A stretch of 45,667 nucleotides of DNA from Clostridiales bacterium (lineage in GTDB: Bacteria > Bacillota > Clostridia > Peptostreptococcales > Acidaminobacteraceae): contig JAIOSU010000044.1 in NCBI GenBank assembly GCA_021107455.1, forward strand, positions 1 through 45,667, in the 5' to 3' direction. Of the stretch, positions 25,630 through 34,698 are shown in pieces. The notes beneath the pieces were generated by a model. It was not told the DNA's origin and ran no database searches. It saw only the letters and a program-made list of their open reading frames with translations. Each line of letters starts with the position of its first letter. Position 1 is the first letter of the stretch. The translations under genes and the position numbers were made by a program.

Positions 25630-26934
25630 TTAATCAATTCCAAGAAGTATTCTCACTGCATAATCAACTCCCCTTTTTCTAGAAAGATTTCTCCAATGAT
25701 TCAATTGATTCTTAGACCGGTTTTGAGTTCTTACAATGGCTTTTGACAAGTCTTCTTCATTAAAACTATTCGGATCTAATATTTCAGCCAAACCATTACT
25801 CTCAGCATCAAAAGCAACATTAAATTGGTCACTTGAAAAAGGAAGGATCACCATAGGTGTTCCATAATAAAGAGCTTCGGTAAAGGTATTGTTACCTCCA
25901 TGATGAATTACTAAATCCATGTATGGCATCAGACCAATCTGAGGTAAAAATTCTTCAATAACATCATCAGACGAGAGAAAGGATCTAAGTATCTCGACAT
26001 TTTTTCCTGCTGACACATATAGAACTGCTTCTGGATGATACATCTTACAACCAATGACTAGTTTTTTCATAACATCTTCTCTAGCGGACAGAAAAGTACC
26101 TAGTGAAATCATTATTTTCATTTTGGGGTGTTTGACTTGCTCTAACCACTTAGTACTTAAAGACATTTCATCAAAGGAATGACCAATAAAAATTTTGGAT
26201 GGTTTCTCATTGAGTTCTTCTTGATTTCCTCTAAAATCCAAATAGTTGTAAACCACCGCAATATCTGAAACCAATCTGAATGCATTACTTATCTTTTCAT
26301 GACCTTCCTTGTACCTTAAAAGAATCTGATTAAAGACATCGGTAAACATAATCTGTGTCTCCGTCAAAGTCTTCTCAATCAATTCCAACTTTTTAGCACT
26401 TAGTTGTATAGATGACGGCCATTTTTTTGGAATACCATATACACTATTCACATCAGGAATAGTCTGAGGATGAGGTGGGCAAAATGTGATAAATGGTTTA
26501 TTACTTGCATGCAAAGCAATGGTGACACCATATGAGAGAATATCAGCAACATACACATCAATCTTCATTTCATGATCAATCCGCAAAATTGATTCAATCA
26601 ACAATTCCGGATTGTAAAGCATATCCGCTTTACGATGTTTTGATTGTGTAATCAACGTTTCCGCCGGACCGAATTTGGTCGAATGAAAAAAAGCTTCTAG
26701 TCTATTTTGCTCTTCTACAGGTTGTGAAGTTCTTTCAGCAGTTCCTAAGTTCTTGTTGTTGCTTATATCCAGTTCATAAAAATCCATACCTGAATTTAAG
26801 ATCAAGTCCTTAAACTCAATGCTGCAAGCGAAAGTAACCTTACAACCATACTTCAAAAACCCCATTGCAAAGTACAACAATGGATTGAAATGAGAATAAA
26901 AAGGTGGACTAATGAAAAAAAGATGATTGTACAT
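25630..26934 (-). CDS. UGT/MGT-like glycosyltransferase (GT1 type)
   Basis: 434 residues with a GT-B fold. The N-terminus FISPPFYSHFNPLLYFAMGF and the donor-site motif HHGGNNTFTEALYYGTPMVI (about 350-370) followed by PFSSDQ are characteristic of UDP-glycosyltransferases acting on small hydrophobic acceptors. There is no signal peptide or membrane helix. Its ATG overlaps the stop of the upstream glycosyltransferase (TAATG), so the two are made together. The acceptor is unknown; glycolipid or secondary-metabolite glycosylation is possible. Confidence 0.88.
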   Translation of the reverse strand: MYNHLFFISPPFYSHFNPLLYFAMGFLKYGCKVTFACSIEFKDLILNSGMDFYELDISNNKNLGTAERTSQPVEEQNRLEAFFHSTKFGPAETLITQSKHRKADMLYNPELLIESILRIDHEMKIDVYVADILSYGVTIALHASNKPFITFCPPHPQTIPDVNSVYGIPKKWPSSIQLSAKKLELIEKTLTETQIMFTDVFNQILLRYKEGHEKISNAFRLVSDIAVVYNYLDFRGNQEELNEKPSKIFIGHSFDEMSLSTKWLEQVKHPKMKIMISLGTFLSAREDVMKKLVIGCKMYHPEAVLYVSAGKNVEILRSFLSSDDVIEEFLPQIGLMPYMDLVIHHGGNNTFTEALYYGTPMVILPFSSDQFNVAFDAESNGLAEILDPNSFNEEDLSKAIVRTQNRSKNQLNHWRNLSRKRGVDYAVRILLGID

Positions 26935-28961
26935 TATCTTTTACTCCCTTCCAAAGACAAATAAAAGGTTAACATTTCTTGGGAAACTTTGTCCATTGTA
27001 TAATGATTCAGAACAGTTTCCTTACCATTTTCTTGAATTTTACAAAACCTTTTTTTCGTTATATCCGACTTGTAAATAATTTTTTCTGACTCATTGGCTA
27101 TAGACGACCATGATTTGGTATTAATCAAAAATCCATTGATTCCTTGTTTTATATAACTTTTCACACCACCATTTAACGGTGCTATGACTAAATACCCCTC
27201 TGATAGTGCTTCCAAAATCGCTATTCCAAATTCTTCCTTTTGACTTGAACATAGATAAATATTAGGAATATTATAGCTTTTACTCATGATTTTCTTCTCG
27301 ATGATTCTAATTTCGTTGTTGGAAAGAGCACCAATGTGACAAAATCTATTTCTTAAATAAGGGTTTGCTTTCAAGTAATGCTCGAAAGTATCCATCATTC
27401 TTTTTTCTTCTTCATTGGGGTTGTCCTTGTTTCCACCAATAATTAGTAAACGATAATCATTGGAAAATCTACTGTTTCCCCAAGCTTTAATTAAGTTATC
27501 TTGTCCTTTCATCTGATTCAAACGCCCTACATTCAATATTACTGGATTTTCGAAAAATGCCTCAGGAATTCCAAAAGTCATTATTTTTTCGTTGCAATAA
27601 TCTTCATCGTAGTCGTCTGGACTCACTGGTGTAGACTCTATTGCTTCATCGATCATACTGAATTTACTAGCTATAACTGTATCCATCAACTGCGGGAAAT
27701 ACTCTTCAAGCTCTTTTTTAACTTGTGCTTTTCCTATTCCAAGTATGCCATCACTTTTAAAAATCAATTCATCACCAATACTTATTCTATTTAGGCGAGA
27801 AAGGCATTCCAATTGATCAAAATTTTTCAGTCGTCCACGTTCATCAGACATACTTCTATGTGGATCTGGCGTTAAGGTAAATACAAGTTTTTTCCCCAAG
27901 CGTTCGCTCAACAATGCGATGGCTTTTGAAGCATTATCAAGATATCTGATATGAAAAATATCCGGATTAATTTGAGTTCTTTCAAAGAATCTTTTAAAGA
28001 ACCTCATTATAAAATGCTCTTTTTTAACAAAAGGGTCTGCGATAGAATCATTGATATAAATTGGCATTCTAATTGATAAGTGATTGTCTGAGTAGCTATA
28101 AATCATAGGTTTATCATTAGACCATTCATTATTGATACTAATTGAAATAACCATAGAAACTTTCTCATCCTTAGATAAAGCGTTTCCTAAACTCTTTAGT
28201 AATACAGCTATACCACCATTGTTCCCTTTGCCATCATTATCAAACTCACCTTGGAACATTGACTGTATTAATACAAGTCCCTTCTTATTGAATTCAATTT
28301 TATTTTCAAAGATTTTTACAAAGTCTTCAAAAATTTTTTTTCTCTTTACAAAAGCAATTATAGGTTCTTGGCTTAATAAGTCTTTTGAATAAACATCTGC
28401 CAGCAAACTCAAAATTTGAATCTTAATGTTATCAGGTAAATCCATATTCATACAATTAAAAAGAAAATCTTGGTATCCGTTGATTTTAAAATGATACATA
28501 TAATCAATTAAGATAGATACTATGTCATAATCGTTTTTATGGATAGAAAAAAGTACTGTTAAATCATAATTTTTAAATACATTTATATCACATTCAATGC
28601 ATATGTCAATAAGACTAAACATTGCTGCTTTATTAATCGTTTTAGTCGTCATAAACTTCAGTATTTCTTGCTCAAATATTTTTTTAGAGATTTGATTCCG
28701 ATTATAAATGAAAAAATCAACGATTATTTTGTCCAAATAATCGTTTTCTCCTAATGACATCATGGCATTAATTAATTCACTCTGTGAAGGTATTGATTTC
28801 ATACTAAGGTTTAAGATTCTTTCTACACTTTTTAGCAGTGATATATCTTTTATATTATGAACTTTATCGTGTTTCATGTATGTCTCTAAAAAACGCAAAG
28901 AAAAAGTTGTTGATTCTCCATCTTGAATAAGTGTTTTTCTTAATTTAATAAATTCGTTCAT
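26934..28961 (-). CDS. Two-domain glycosyltransferase with N-terminal helical domain (GT4 type)
   Basis: 675 residues, nearly twice the normal GT4 length. The first 225 or so residues are helix-rich without clear family motifs and look like a repeat or HEAT-like interaction domain. The GT-B part begins at GGIAVLLKSLGNAL (about 250) and continues to LNVGRLNQMKGQDNLIKAWG (near 480) and the donor motif EEFGIAILEALSEGYLVIAP (near 595). This arrangement recalls sucrose-synthase-like GT4 enzymes. AT content, especially in the first third, is higher than in neighbouring genes, so acquisition by transfer is possible. It is followed at once by a second glycosyltransferase. Confidence 0.85.
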   Translation of the reverse strand: MNEFIKLRKTLIQDGESTTFSLRFLETYMKHDKVHNIKDISLLKSVERILNLSMKSIPSQSELINAMMSLGENDYLDKIIVDFFIYNRNQISKKIFEQEILKFMTTKTINKAAMFSLIDICIECDINVFKNYDLTVLFSIHKNDYDIVSILIDYMYHFKINGYQDFLFNCMNMDLPDNIKIQILSLLADVYSKDLLSQEPIIAFVKRKKIFEDFVKIFENKIEFNKKGLVLIQSMFQGEFDNDGKGNNGGIAVLLKSLGNALSKDEKVSMVISISINNEWSNDKPMIYSYSDNHLSIRMPIYINDSIADPFVKKEHFIMRFFKRFFERTQINPDIFHIRYLDNASKAIALLSERLGKKLVFTLTPDPHRSMSDERGRLKNFDQLECLSRLNRISIGDELIFKSDGILGIGKAQVKKELEEYFPQLMDTVIASKFSMIDEAIESTPVSPDDYDEDYCNEKIMTFGIPEAFFENPVILNVGRLNQMKGQDNLIKAWGNSRFSNDYRLLIIGGNKDNPNEEEKRMMDTFEHYLKANPYLRNRFCHIGALSNNEIRIIEKKIMSKSYNIPNIYLCSSQKEEFGIAILEALSEGYLVIAPLNGGVKSYIKQGINGFLINTKSWSSIANESEKIIYKSDITKKRFCKIQENGKETVLNHYTMDKVSQEMLTFYLSLEGSKR

Positions 28962-28992
28962 TATGTCACCTCTTGTTTCTTAGTCGGGGTAT

Positions 28993-29011
28993 ACAATGAT
29001 TATTTAATCAT
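28993..29011. repeat. Inverted repeat in the glycosyltransferase leader
   Basis: ATGATTA and TAATCAT flank two bases, with further partial pairing outside. It lies between the promoter and the ribosome binding site and might be an operator or leader hairpin; no T run follows. The rest of 28962-29180 holds only the promoter, the palindrome TTACTTTAAGTAA near 29088 and the RlmD terminator. Confidence 0.4.
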
Positions 29012-29030
29012 GTATGATGTTTACGAATAA

Positions 29031-29059
29031 ATTATATCACATTACGTGATTTAAATCAA
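29031..29059 (-). promoter_or_regulatory. Promoter of the glycosyltransferase pair
   Basis: TTGATT (29059-29054) and TATAAT (29036-29031) are exactly 17 bases apart on the minus strand, with TGA directly before TATAAT as -10 extension. The strongest promoter match in the window; the start codon is 70 bases downstream. Confidence 0.8.
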
Positions 29060-29123
29060 ACGCTTATCCTTTGGAATTTTAATTAAATTACTTTAAGTAA
29101 TATTATTTGTACATAACACATGC

Positions 29124-29161
29124 AAAAGCCCTTGAGTATTTATTGCTATACTCAAGGGCTT
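29124..29161 (-). terminator. Terminator after the RlmD-type gene
   Basis: AAGCCCTTGAGTA (29126-29138) pairs with TACTCAAGGGCTT (29149-29161), a 13-pair stem. The T run on the minus strand is short (four). Confidence 0.72.
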
Positions 29162-29180
29162 ACTTCTTACATTATTCTAG

Positions 29181-30557
29181 TTATTTATTTTTGCGCTTCT
29201 CTAACTTTACTACCGTCTCCACATGCATACTGTGTCCAAATAGATCCACAGGCTGAACTTCCATAACTTCGTATAGATTGTCAGAACAAAGTGTTTTAAG
29301 GTCCCTGGCCAATGTCGATGGTTTACAGGAAACATATACGATTCGCTCTGGCATCATTTTAAGAATGCTCTCAAGCACTTCTGGTTCACAACCGCTTCTC
29401 GGTGGATCAACAACAACCACATTCGGTAAAATACCCTCTTCCAAAAGATTAGGTGTGATTTCCTCAGCTGTACCAATTATGAACTCTGCATTTTTTATGC
29501 CGTTCATTTCAGCATTTTGAATTGCATCATTTACCGCATCCGCATAACTCTCGACACCATATACCTTTTTCGCCTTTTCAGCCAGGAACAAAGACAAGGT
29601 TCCTGTACCTGAATAGAGGTCCATTACAGTTTCCTCACCAGTAAGTACAGCAAACTCAAGAGCGGTTTCATACAGTTTTAAAGCCTGTTCACTATTAACC
29701 TGGAAGAAAGATAAAGGAGATATTCTAAAATCAAGATTGCCGAGATGATCCACAATGGAATCCGCACCGTAAAGAATCTTATTTTCTGTTCCAAACACAC
29801 TTGGTCCCAGATCCAGATTGATATTTTGTACTACAGATACAATCTTAGGATTGGCTTTGATCAACAAATCAACGAGTGCTTTGGTCATAGTCAAAGATTT
29901 CTTATATGTGACTACAATTACCATAACAGATTGACCATCATCAGATTGTCTGATTGCAAGATGTCTGATCATACCTTTTTTTGTTCTCTCATCAAATGCA
30001 GGCACTTTAAAATCATTCATATAATGCTTGAATGCTTTGATTATGCTGGAATGTCCTTCATGTTGAATCAAACAATCCGCGATATCCACAACACGATGAG
30101 ATTTTTTTTCATAGAATCCGATTTGCACTTTACCGTTTTGTTCTTTGACCGGATAAATTCCTTTGTTACGATAACGATATGGTGATTCCATGCCTATGGC
30201 CGGTTTGACAATTGTGCCATCAAAGCCTCCAATTCTGGTCAGTGCATCCGATACCCATTTGCTTTTGAGCAAAAGTTGCTGATCGTAGTCTATATTTTGA
30301 ATCTGGCAACCACCACATTTATCAAAATATGGACAAGGTGCGTCAACTTTGATACTGGAATGCTTTACCCATTCGGTGGCACGCGCCCATCCATAACTCT
30401 TCTTTTTTTCTCCAGGGATGCAAAATACGCGATCTCCTGGAACCGTGTTCGGTATAAACCATGTGAAGCCTTCATGTTTTCCAACGCCTTCGCCATCTTC
30501 ATTGAGATCGACAATATCAATTTCCAATGGCTTAACGCTAATTTTTTCGTTTTTCAA
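29181..30557 (-). CDS. rlmD: RNA uracil-C5 methyltransferase (RlmD/RlmCD type)
   Basis: 458 residues. An N-terminal TRAM domain (about 5-65) precedes cysteines 75, 81 and 84 (CPYFDKCGGC), three of the four [4Fe-4S] ligands. The SAM-binding motif VMDLYSGTGTLSLF, the acidic VVDPPRSG and the catalytic cysteine in VYVSCKPSTLARDL are all present. It methylates uridines in 23S rRNA; Gram-positive members may modify two sites. The start is TTG 30557 with AGGAGG eight bases before it. Single-gene unit between two terminators. Confidence 0.93.
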   Translation of the reverse strand: MKNEKISVKPLEIDIVDLNEDGEGVGKHEGFTWFIPNTVPGDRVFCIPGEKKKSYGWARATEWVKHSSIKVDAPCPYFDKCGGCQIQNIDYDQQLLLKSKWVSDALTRIGGFDGTIVKPAIGMESPYRYRNKGIYPVKEQNGKVQIGFYEKKSHRVVDIADCLIQHEGHSSIIKAFKHYMNDFKVPAFDERTKKGMIRHLAIRQSDDGQSVMVIVVTYKKSLTMTKALVDLLIKANPKIVSVVQNINLDLGPSVFGTENKILYGADSIVDHLGNLDFRISPLSFFQVNSEQALKLYETALEFAVLTGEETVMDLYSGTGTLSLFLAEKAKKVYGVESYADAVNDAIQNAEMNGIKNAEFIIGTAEEITPNLLEEGILPNVVVVDPPRSGCEPEVLESILKMMPERIVYVSCKPSTLARDLKTLCSDNLYEVMEVQPVDLFGHSMHVETVVKLEKRKNK

Positions 30558-30591
30558 ACGTATTCCTCCTGAGTTTCTTATTATTCAATAC

Positions 30592-30600
30592 AGTATACCA
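30592..30600 (-). promoter_or_regulatory. Extended -10 promoter of the RlmD-type gene
   Basis: TGGTATACT on the minus strand, 35 bases before the TTG start and just behind the htrA terminator. Confidence 0.5.
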
Positions 30601-30610
30601 CTTTTTTAAA

Positions 30611-30639
30611 CAATAAAAAACCAGACATTTGTCTGGTTT
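30611..30639 (-). terminator. Terminator after htrA
   Basis: AAACCAGACA and TGTCTGGTTT form a perfect ten-pair stem followed by TTTATTG on the minus strand. Confidence 0.85.
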
Positions 30640-30656
30640 AATAATAAGCTTTCGTA

Positions 30657-31931
30657 TCAATTGGAATTTCTGTTGCCCAGAATTACAGGGATAACCAATT
30701 TTTCCTCACCGTTACGTATGATTTTCACTTCTATCTTGTCACCAGGTTTAAGCCCTCCAAGATACTCCGTCAAATCAGCCATATTGTATATTTTAACATC
30801 ATCTATGCCTATGATAAGATCTGCCTCTTTAAGTCCAGCTTCAGCAGCAGGTGAGTTTTCATAAACGTATCTGATCATAACACCCATTGGAATCTCATAG
30901 AGCTCTGAATCATCCTCATTGATGTCCACACCACCAATACCAATAAATGGTCTGGCGACATATCCATTCTTGATGATTTCTTCAACAATCGGCATCATAG
31001 CGTTGGAAGGTATTGCAAATCCAATTCCTTCAACTAGAGTATCCGCTATTTTTGAAGTGTTGATCCCAACAAGTTCACCCTTTCGGTTGACCAGTGCGCC
31101 ACCTGAATTACCAGGATTGATTGCTGCATCAATCTGAATATATTTCATACTGTTCTCATCTTGAACGTCGCGATCAACCGCACTGACAAAACCGGCAGTC
31201 AATGTTCTGTCATAACCAAGTGGATTCCCAATGGCAATTGCAGGTTCTCCTACTTTCAGTTCATCAGAATCACCAACGCCAATTGGCTTAAGCGCTGATA
31301 ACATCAACTCAGGAATATCGTTTTTCTTGATGGACAAAACAGCAAGATCAGTATCTGAATCATGTCCTACTAATACAGCATCCACAACAAGACCATCTGA
31401 AACATCCACAACAACTTCAGTAGCACCGTCAATTACATGAAAATTTGTTACTATATGGAATAAGTCCTTGGTCTCACCTATGATAACGCCTGACCCGGAA
31501 CCATCAGCAGTTCTTTCTACATTGAACCAATCATAGTAAGTCTTCTTACTGGTGATTCCAACAATCGATCCACTCACATTGTCATATATCTCAGAATAGC
31601 CAACTTCAGATGATCCAAACTGTCCAGGTTTTTCATCCATATAATCAACCACTGATGTATAAATTTCAGAACGGTAATTTGATTTTAAGAGTTCATCGAT
31701 TTTTTCGTCAAGTGCAGCTTCATTGATATTGATCTGTCCATAATAATAACCGATGGTATAGGTACTTCCACCTACGAGTGTTAGAATCAATAAAAAAGCC
31801 ACGACCTGTTTCCATCTTTTCTTCTTTTTTATCGGTACTACGAGTTCTTCTTCAGGTTCACTATTTATTACAGTTCTTTCCTCTTCAATTATTTCTTCTT
31901 CACCAAACTCTTCAAATTGCTTGTCATCCAT
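30657..31931 (-). CDS. htrA: HtrA/DegP-like membrane-anchored serine protease
   Basis: 424 residues from ATG 31931 (AGGAG eight bases upstream). An acidic cytoplasmic N-terminus of about 35 residues is followed by one membrane helix (about 40-60). The trypsin-like domain then has the triad His165 (TNFHVIDG), Asp195 (DTDLAVL) and Ser276 (NPGNSGGAL). One PDZ domain occupies the last 95 residues. It degrades or refolds damaged proteins outside the membrane. It lies 22 bases after hsp20, downstream of a two-component system, as in Gram-positive secretion-stress loci. Confidence 0.95.
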   Translation of the reverse strand: MDDKQFEEFGEEEIIEEERTVINSEPEEELVVPIKKKKRWKQVVAFLLILTLVGGSTYTIGYYYGQININEAALDEKIDELLKSNYRSEIYTSVVDYMDEKPGQFGSSEVGYSEIYDNVSGSIVGITSKKTYYDWFNVERTADGSGSGVIIGETKDLFHIVTNFHVIDGATEVVVDVSDGLVVDAVLVGHDSDTDLAVLSIKKNDIPELMLSALKPIGVGDSDELKVGEPAIAIGNPLGYDRTLTAGFVSAVDRDVQDENSMKYIQIDAAINPGNSGGALVNRKGELVGINTSKIADTLVEGIGFAIPSNAMMPIVEEIIKNGYVARPFIGIGGVDINEDDSELYEIPMGVMIRYVYENSPAAEAGLKEADLIIGIDDVKIYNMADLTEYLGGLKPGDKIEVKIIRNGEEKLVIPVILGNRNSN

Positions 31932-31953
31932 TTTGATCACTCCTCATAAATAA

Positions 31954-32373
31954 CTAAAACATTGTGTGAGAAATTTTCGGCAATTCCACTTTTAAGACTC
32001 CATTTTTAAGTGTCGCCCTAATATTTTCCTTGTCCACCCGTTCCACTAGAAAATTGCGTCTGAACGCTCCATATCTTCTTTCCCGGCGTATAAAATCATA
32101 ATCGTCAACTTCATTGACCTCATGTTTTTGTGCTATGATGCTCAAAAAATTGTTTTCATATTCGATTGTAATATTATCAATGGAAAAACCAGGCAGTTCA
32201 GCTTCTACTACAAAACGTGTCTCATTCTCACGAACATCCACATCGAAAGTATTGATAACACTTTCACCTTTTTTGACTACACAGCTGACCTTTTCTTCCA
32301 TTACATCGTAAAACAGTTGATCCAGTGCTTGTCTATGCTTGGAACTGAGTTTATCCGGATTCATTTTCAACAA
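31954..32373 (-). CDS. Small heat shock protein (Hsp20/alpha-crystallin)
   Basis: 139 residues. The alpha-crystallin domain (about 45-135) shows VEAELPGFSIDNITIEYEN and ends with the strand NGVLKVELPK; FIRRERRYGAFRRNF is the family's dimer-loop region. It holds unfolded proteins without ATP. The start is most likely TTG 32373, seven bases after AGGAGGTG; ATG 32364 is 16 bases away from it. No CIRCE element is seen upstream, so control by the neighbouring two-component system or another route is more likely than by HrcA. Confidence 0.9.
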   Translation of the reverse strand: MLKMNPDKLSSKHRQALDQLFYDVMEEKVSCVVKKGESVINTFDVDVRENETRFVVEAELPGFSIDNITIEYENNFLSIIAQKHEVNEVDDYDFIRRERRYGAFRRNFLVERVDKENIRATLKNGVLKVELPKISHTMF

Positions 32374-32442
32374 TTTTACACACCTCCTACACTACAAATC
32401 TTATTCTATTTTTTTTAACAGAGTATGAATAATTAATAAATC

Positions 32443-33858
32443 TTATTTGAAAATTTGAGTTGATACAGTGAATATAAACGCTACACCGATGTCTTCATTA
32501 CTATAGACCTCAATTTTTTCATGATGTGCTTTCACGATTTCCTTGACAATGGATAGTCCAAGTCCCGAAGATGCTTTCTCAAGTCCTCTTGATTTGTCAA
32601 GTTTCGTAAACCGATCCCAGATGGCCTCAAGTTCTTTTGGCGAGAGTACCCTTCCAGTATTGCTTATACCAACGAAGTACTTGTCTCCTTTAAGCTCTGT
32701 CCTGATACTGATGGTGCCATCCATATCCACAAATTTTGTGGCATTGTCAAGTAAGTTGAATATAACACGCTGTATGGATGCATAATCTCCATGTGCTTTC
32801 ATTTTGTCGTGAGAAAGATCAATTGTAAGTTTGATTCTTTTCTCAATAATGCTTTGTTCAAAACTGTCCAGTACATTGATGATCATCTCATTCAGATCGA
32901 AATCAGTCTTATTCAAAACGAGCGCTCCACTTTCCATCTTCGAGAGATCAAGGAGGTCGTTGATCATTTTGATCAGTCGATCACTTTCATTGAGTACGAT
33001 CTTAAGATAACGCTCTTTCTTATCTTCTTCAATTGTTCCATCCAGCATTCCTCTTGTATAACCTTTGATGTTGGTGAGTGGTGATCTAAGGTCGTGTGAA
33101 AGACTGGATATAAACATTCTTTTTGTCTGTTCCTGTTGATTGAGTTCATCGGCCATTAGGTTGAAACTCTCTGCCAATTGTCCAAGTTCATCTTTTCTGT
33201 TTATGATGATCTTTTTTTCGAAGTTGCCTTCAGAAATGTATCTTGCGGCATCGTTGATGACTTTTATTTCGTAACCCATCCGTTCAGTTATCAAAAATAT
33301 CAGGATTACAGCCAAAATTCCGGAAAAAGAAAGTGAAATGAATATTATGACAGACACCTTTGAAATGGTATCCTCAATTTCAGGCATGGGAATATTCACG
33401 AACATGGCGTATCTAGTTTCTCCCACAGTAAAGGGATAACCCACTCTAAGTATTCTTTCGGTGTAAAGATCTTTATAAAAGACTTCTCTACTGGTTGTAG
33501 ATCCAGAGAACACGGTTTTAATATCCTCCGTGAGTTCCTGGTACTTGTCTGGATCAATCGAAACGCGGTCTTCTTCAGTAGTGTAAAGCGCCCCTGACTC
33601 TGTGAAGAGCCAAATATTGGCGCCAGTATACCCATCGAGCAGCATAATCTGCTCTTGCAGTAAGTTCAAACTGATTGAATTAAGATATCTACTATTTACA
33701 AGTTCCTCATAATTGGAAATCCTTTTGACAATCAGGTCCGTTTCATGACTCACAAAATAGATGTCCAGAACTGACCGCACACCTATGATAATCAAAATGA
33801 AAGATATGAGAAAAATAAGAATATAAACAAATGCAAATTTATGAAATATCGTCTTCAT
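32443..33858 (-). CDS. Sensor histidine kinase, HAMP type
   Basis: 471 residues. Membrane helices at about 10-30 and 167-190 enclose a 135-residue extracellular sensor. HAMP follows (about 190-240), then HisKA with phospho-acceptor His255 (SSLSHDLRSPL) and an ATPase domain with NLLDNATKF and GLGLSIVKEI. It starts 11 bases after the response regulator gene stop and is followed by hsp20 and htrA, so its signal is plausibly protein misfolding at the envelope. Confidence 0.93.
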   Translation of the reverse strand: MKTIFHKFAFVYILIFLISFILIIIGVRSVLDIYFVSHETDLIVKRISNYEELVNSRYLNSISLNLLQEQIMLLDGYTGANIWLFTESGALYTTEEDRVSIDPDKYQELTEDIKTVFSGSTTSREVFYKDLYTERILRVGYPFTVGETRYAMFVNIPMPEIEDTISKVSVIIFISLSFSGILAVILIFLITERMGYEIKVINDAARYISEGNFEKKIIINRKDELGQLAESFNLMADELNQQEQTKRMFISSLSHDLRSPLTNIKGYTRGMLDGTIEEDKKERYLKIVLNESDRLIKMINDLLDLSKMESGALVLNKTDFDLNEMIINVLDSFEQSIIEKRIKLTIDLSHDKMKAHGDYASIQRVIFNLLDNATKFVDMDGTISIRTELKGDKYFVGISNTGRVLSPKELEAIWDRFTKLDKSRGLEKASSGLGLSIVKEIVKAHHEKIEVYSNEDIGVAFIFTVSTQIFK

Positions 33859-33869
33859 TACATGTCCTC

Positions 33870-34556
33870 TTAATCCAGTTTAAATTTGTATCCTACACCC
33901 CATACTGTTTTAATTTCCCAGCCATTGTTCTCTCTTTCAAATTTCTCGCGCAATCTTTTGATATGGACATCGACGGATTTCGTTTCACCGAAGCAATCAT
34001 AACCCCAGTTTAGATCGAGCAGTTGCTCTCTTGTGAAGACTCTGTTGGGATTATTCACAAGATAATTCAGCAGTTCGATTTCCTTAGGGGGCAATTCGAG
34101 AACAGTGTCAAAATAAGTGACATTGTAATCGATCATATTAATCGTCAGATTCGGTACGGAAACAATACCTTCGGTATCCGGTTTATCGTTGCTCATAAAT
34201 CTTCTGATGACCGCTTTCACACGTGCAGTCATTTCTTTGGGTTCAAATGGTTTTACTATATAATCGTCCGCACCAAGTTCTAGTCCGAGCACTTTATCAA
34301 ACGTCTCGTCTTTGGCTGTCACCATGATTACGGGTGTCTTTCCTAACTTTCTGATTTCTTTAAGAGTGTCATAACCATCCATACCTGGCATCATGATATC
34401 CAGCATGATCAAATCAGGTGTACTTGTCTTTAATGCTTGAACGCCTTTTTCGCCACTCTCATATTGCTCAACAACATAACCTTCTTTGACGAGATATAAC
34501 GAGATCAATTCTCTGATGTTCTCATCGTCATCAATGACAAATATTTTCTTATTCAC
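33870..34556 (-). CDS. OmpR/PhoB-family response regulator
   Basis: 228 residues from GTG 34556 (AGGAGG about eight bases upstream); the frame is open 28 codons further through a terminator hairpin and is not used there. The receiver has Asp9-Asp10, phospho-acceptor Asp53 (IMLDIMMPG) and Lys in IVKPF. The winged-helix output domain (about 125-228) includes KEIELLNYL and VDVHIKRLREKFE. It partners the kinase encoded immediately after it. Confidence 0.94.
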   Translation of the reverse strand: MNKKIFVIDDDENIRELISLYLVKEGYVVEQYESGEKGVQALKTSTPDLIMLDIMMPGMDGYDTLKEIRKLGKTPVIMVTAKDETFDKVLGLELGADDYIVKPFEPKEMTARVKAVIRRFMSNDKPDTEGIVSVPNLTINMIDYNVTYFDTVLELPPKEIELLNYLVNNPNRVFTREQLLDLNWGYDCFGETKSVDVHIKRLREKFERENNGWEIKTVWGVGYKFKLD

Positions 34557-34579
34557 AGCAACCCCTCCTAAATGAATCA

Positions 34580-34637
34580 ATATAAAAAAGAGCATTATAT
34601 GAATAATGCTCCATTTTGTCTTACAAATACTATTATA
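34580..34637 (-). promoter_or_regulatory. Promoter-like element and terminator hairpin before the response regulator
   Basis: On the minus strand TATAAT (34637-34632) is followed by GAGCATTAT, a four-base loop, ATAATGCTC (34611-34590) and TTTTTT. The hairpin ends about 30 bases before the GTG start. It closes the aminopeptidase unit but could also attenuate a transcript started at this -10 box. The -35 region is poor. Confidence 0.6.
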
Positions 34638-34698
34638 CAATATTTATTATCAGATATCTATTTCTTATCATGAATGAAATTTGAACAAATTGTGTCCA

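Noticed and set aside
29088-29100. Palindrome TTACTTTAAGTAA as an operator
   Set aside because: Short AT-rich palindromes are expected by chance here; it lies 30 bases upstream of the -35 box with no supporting copy.
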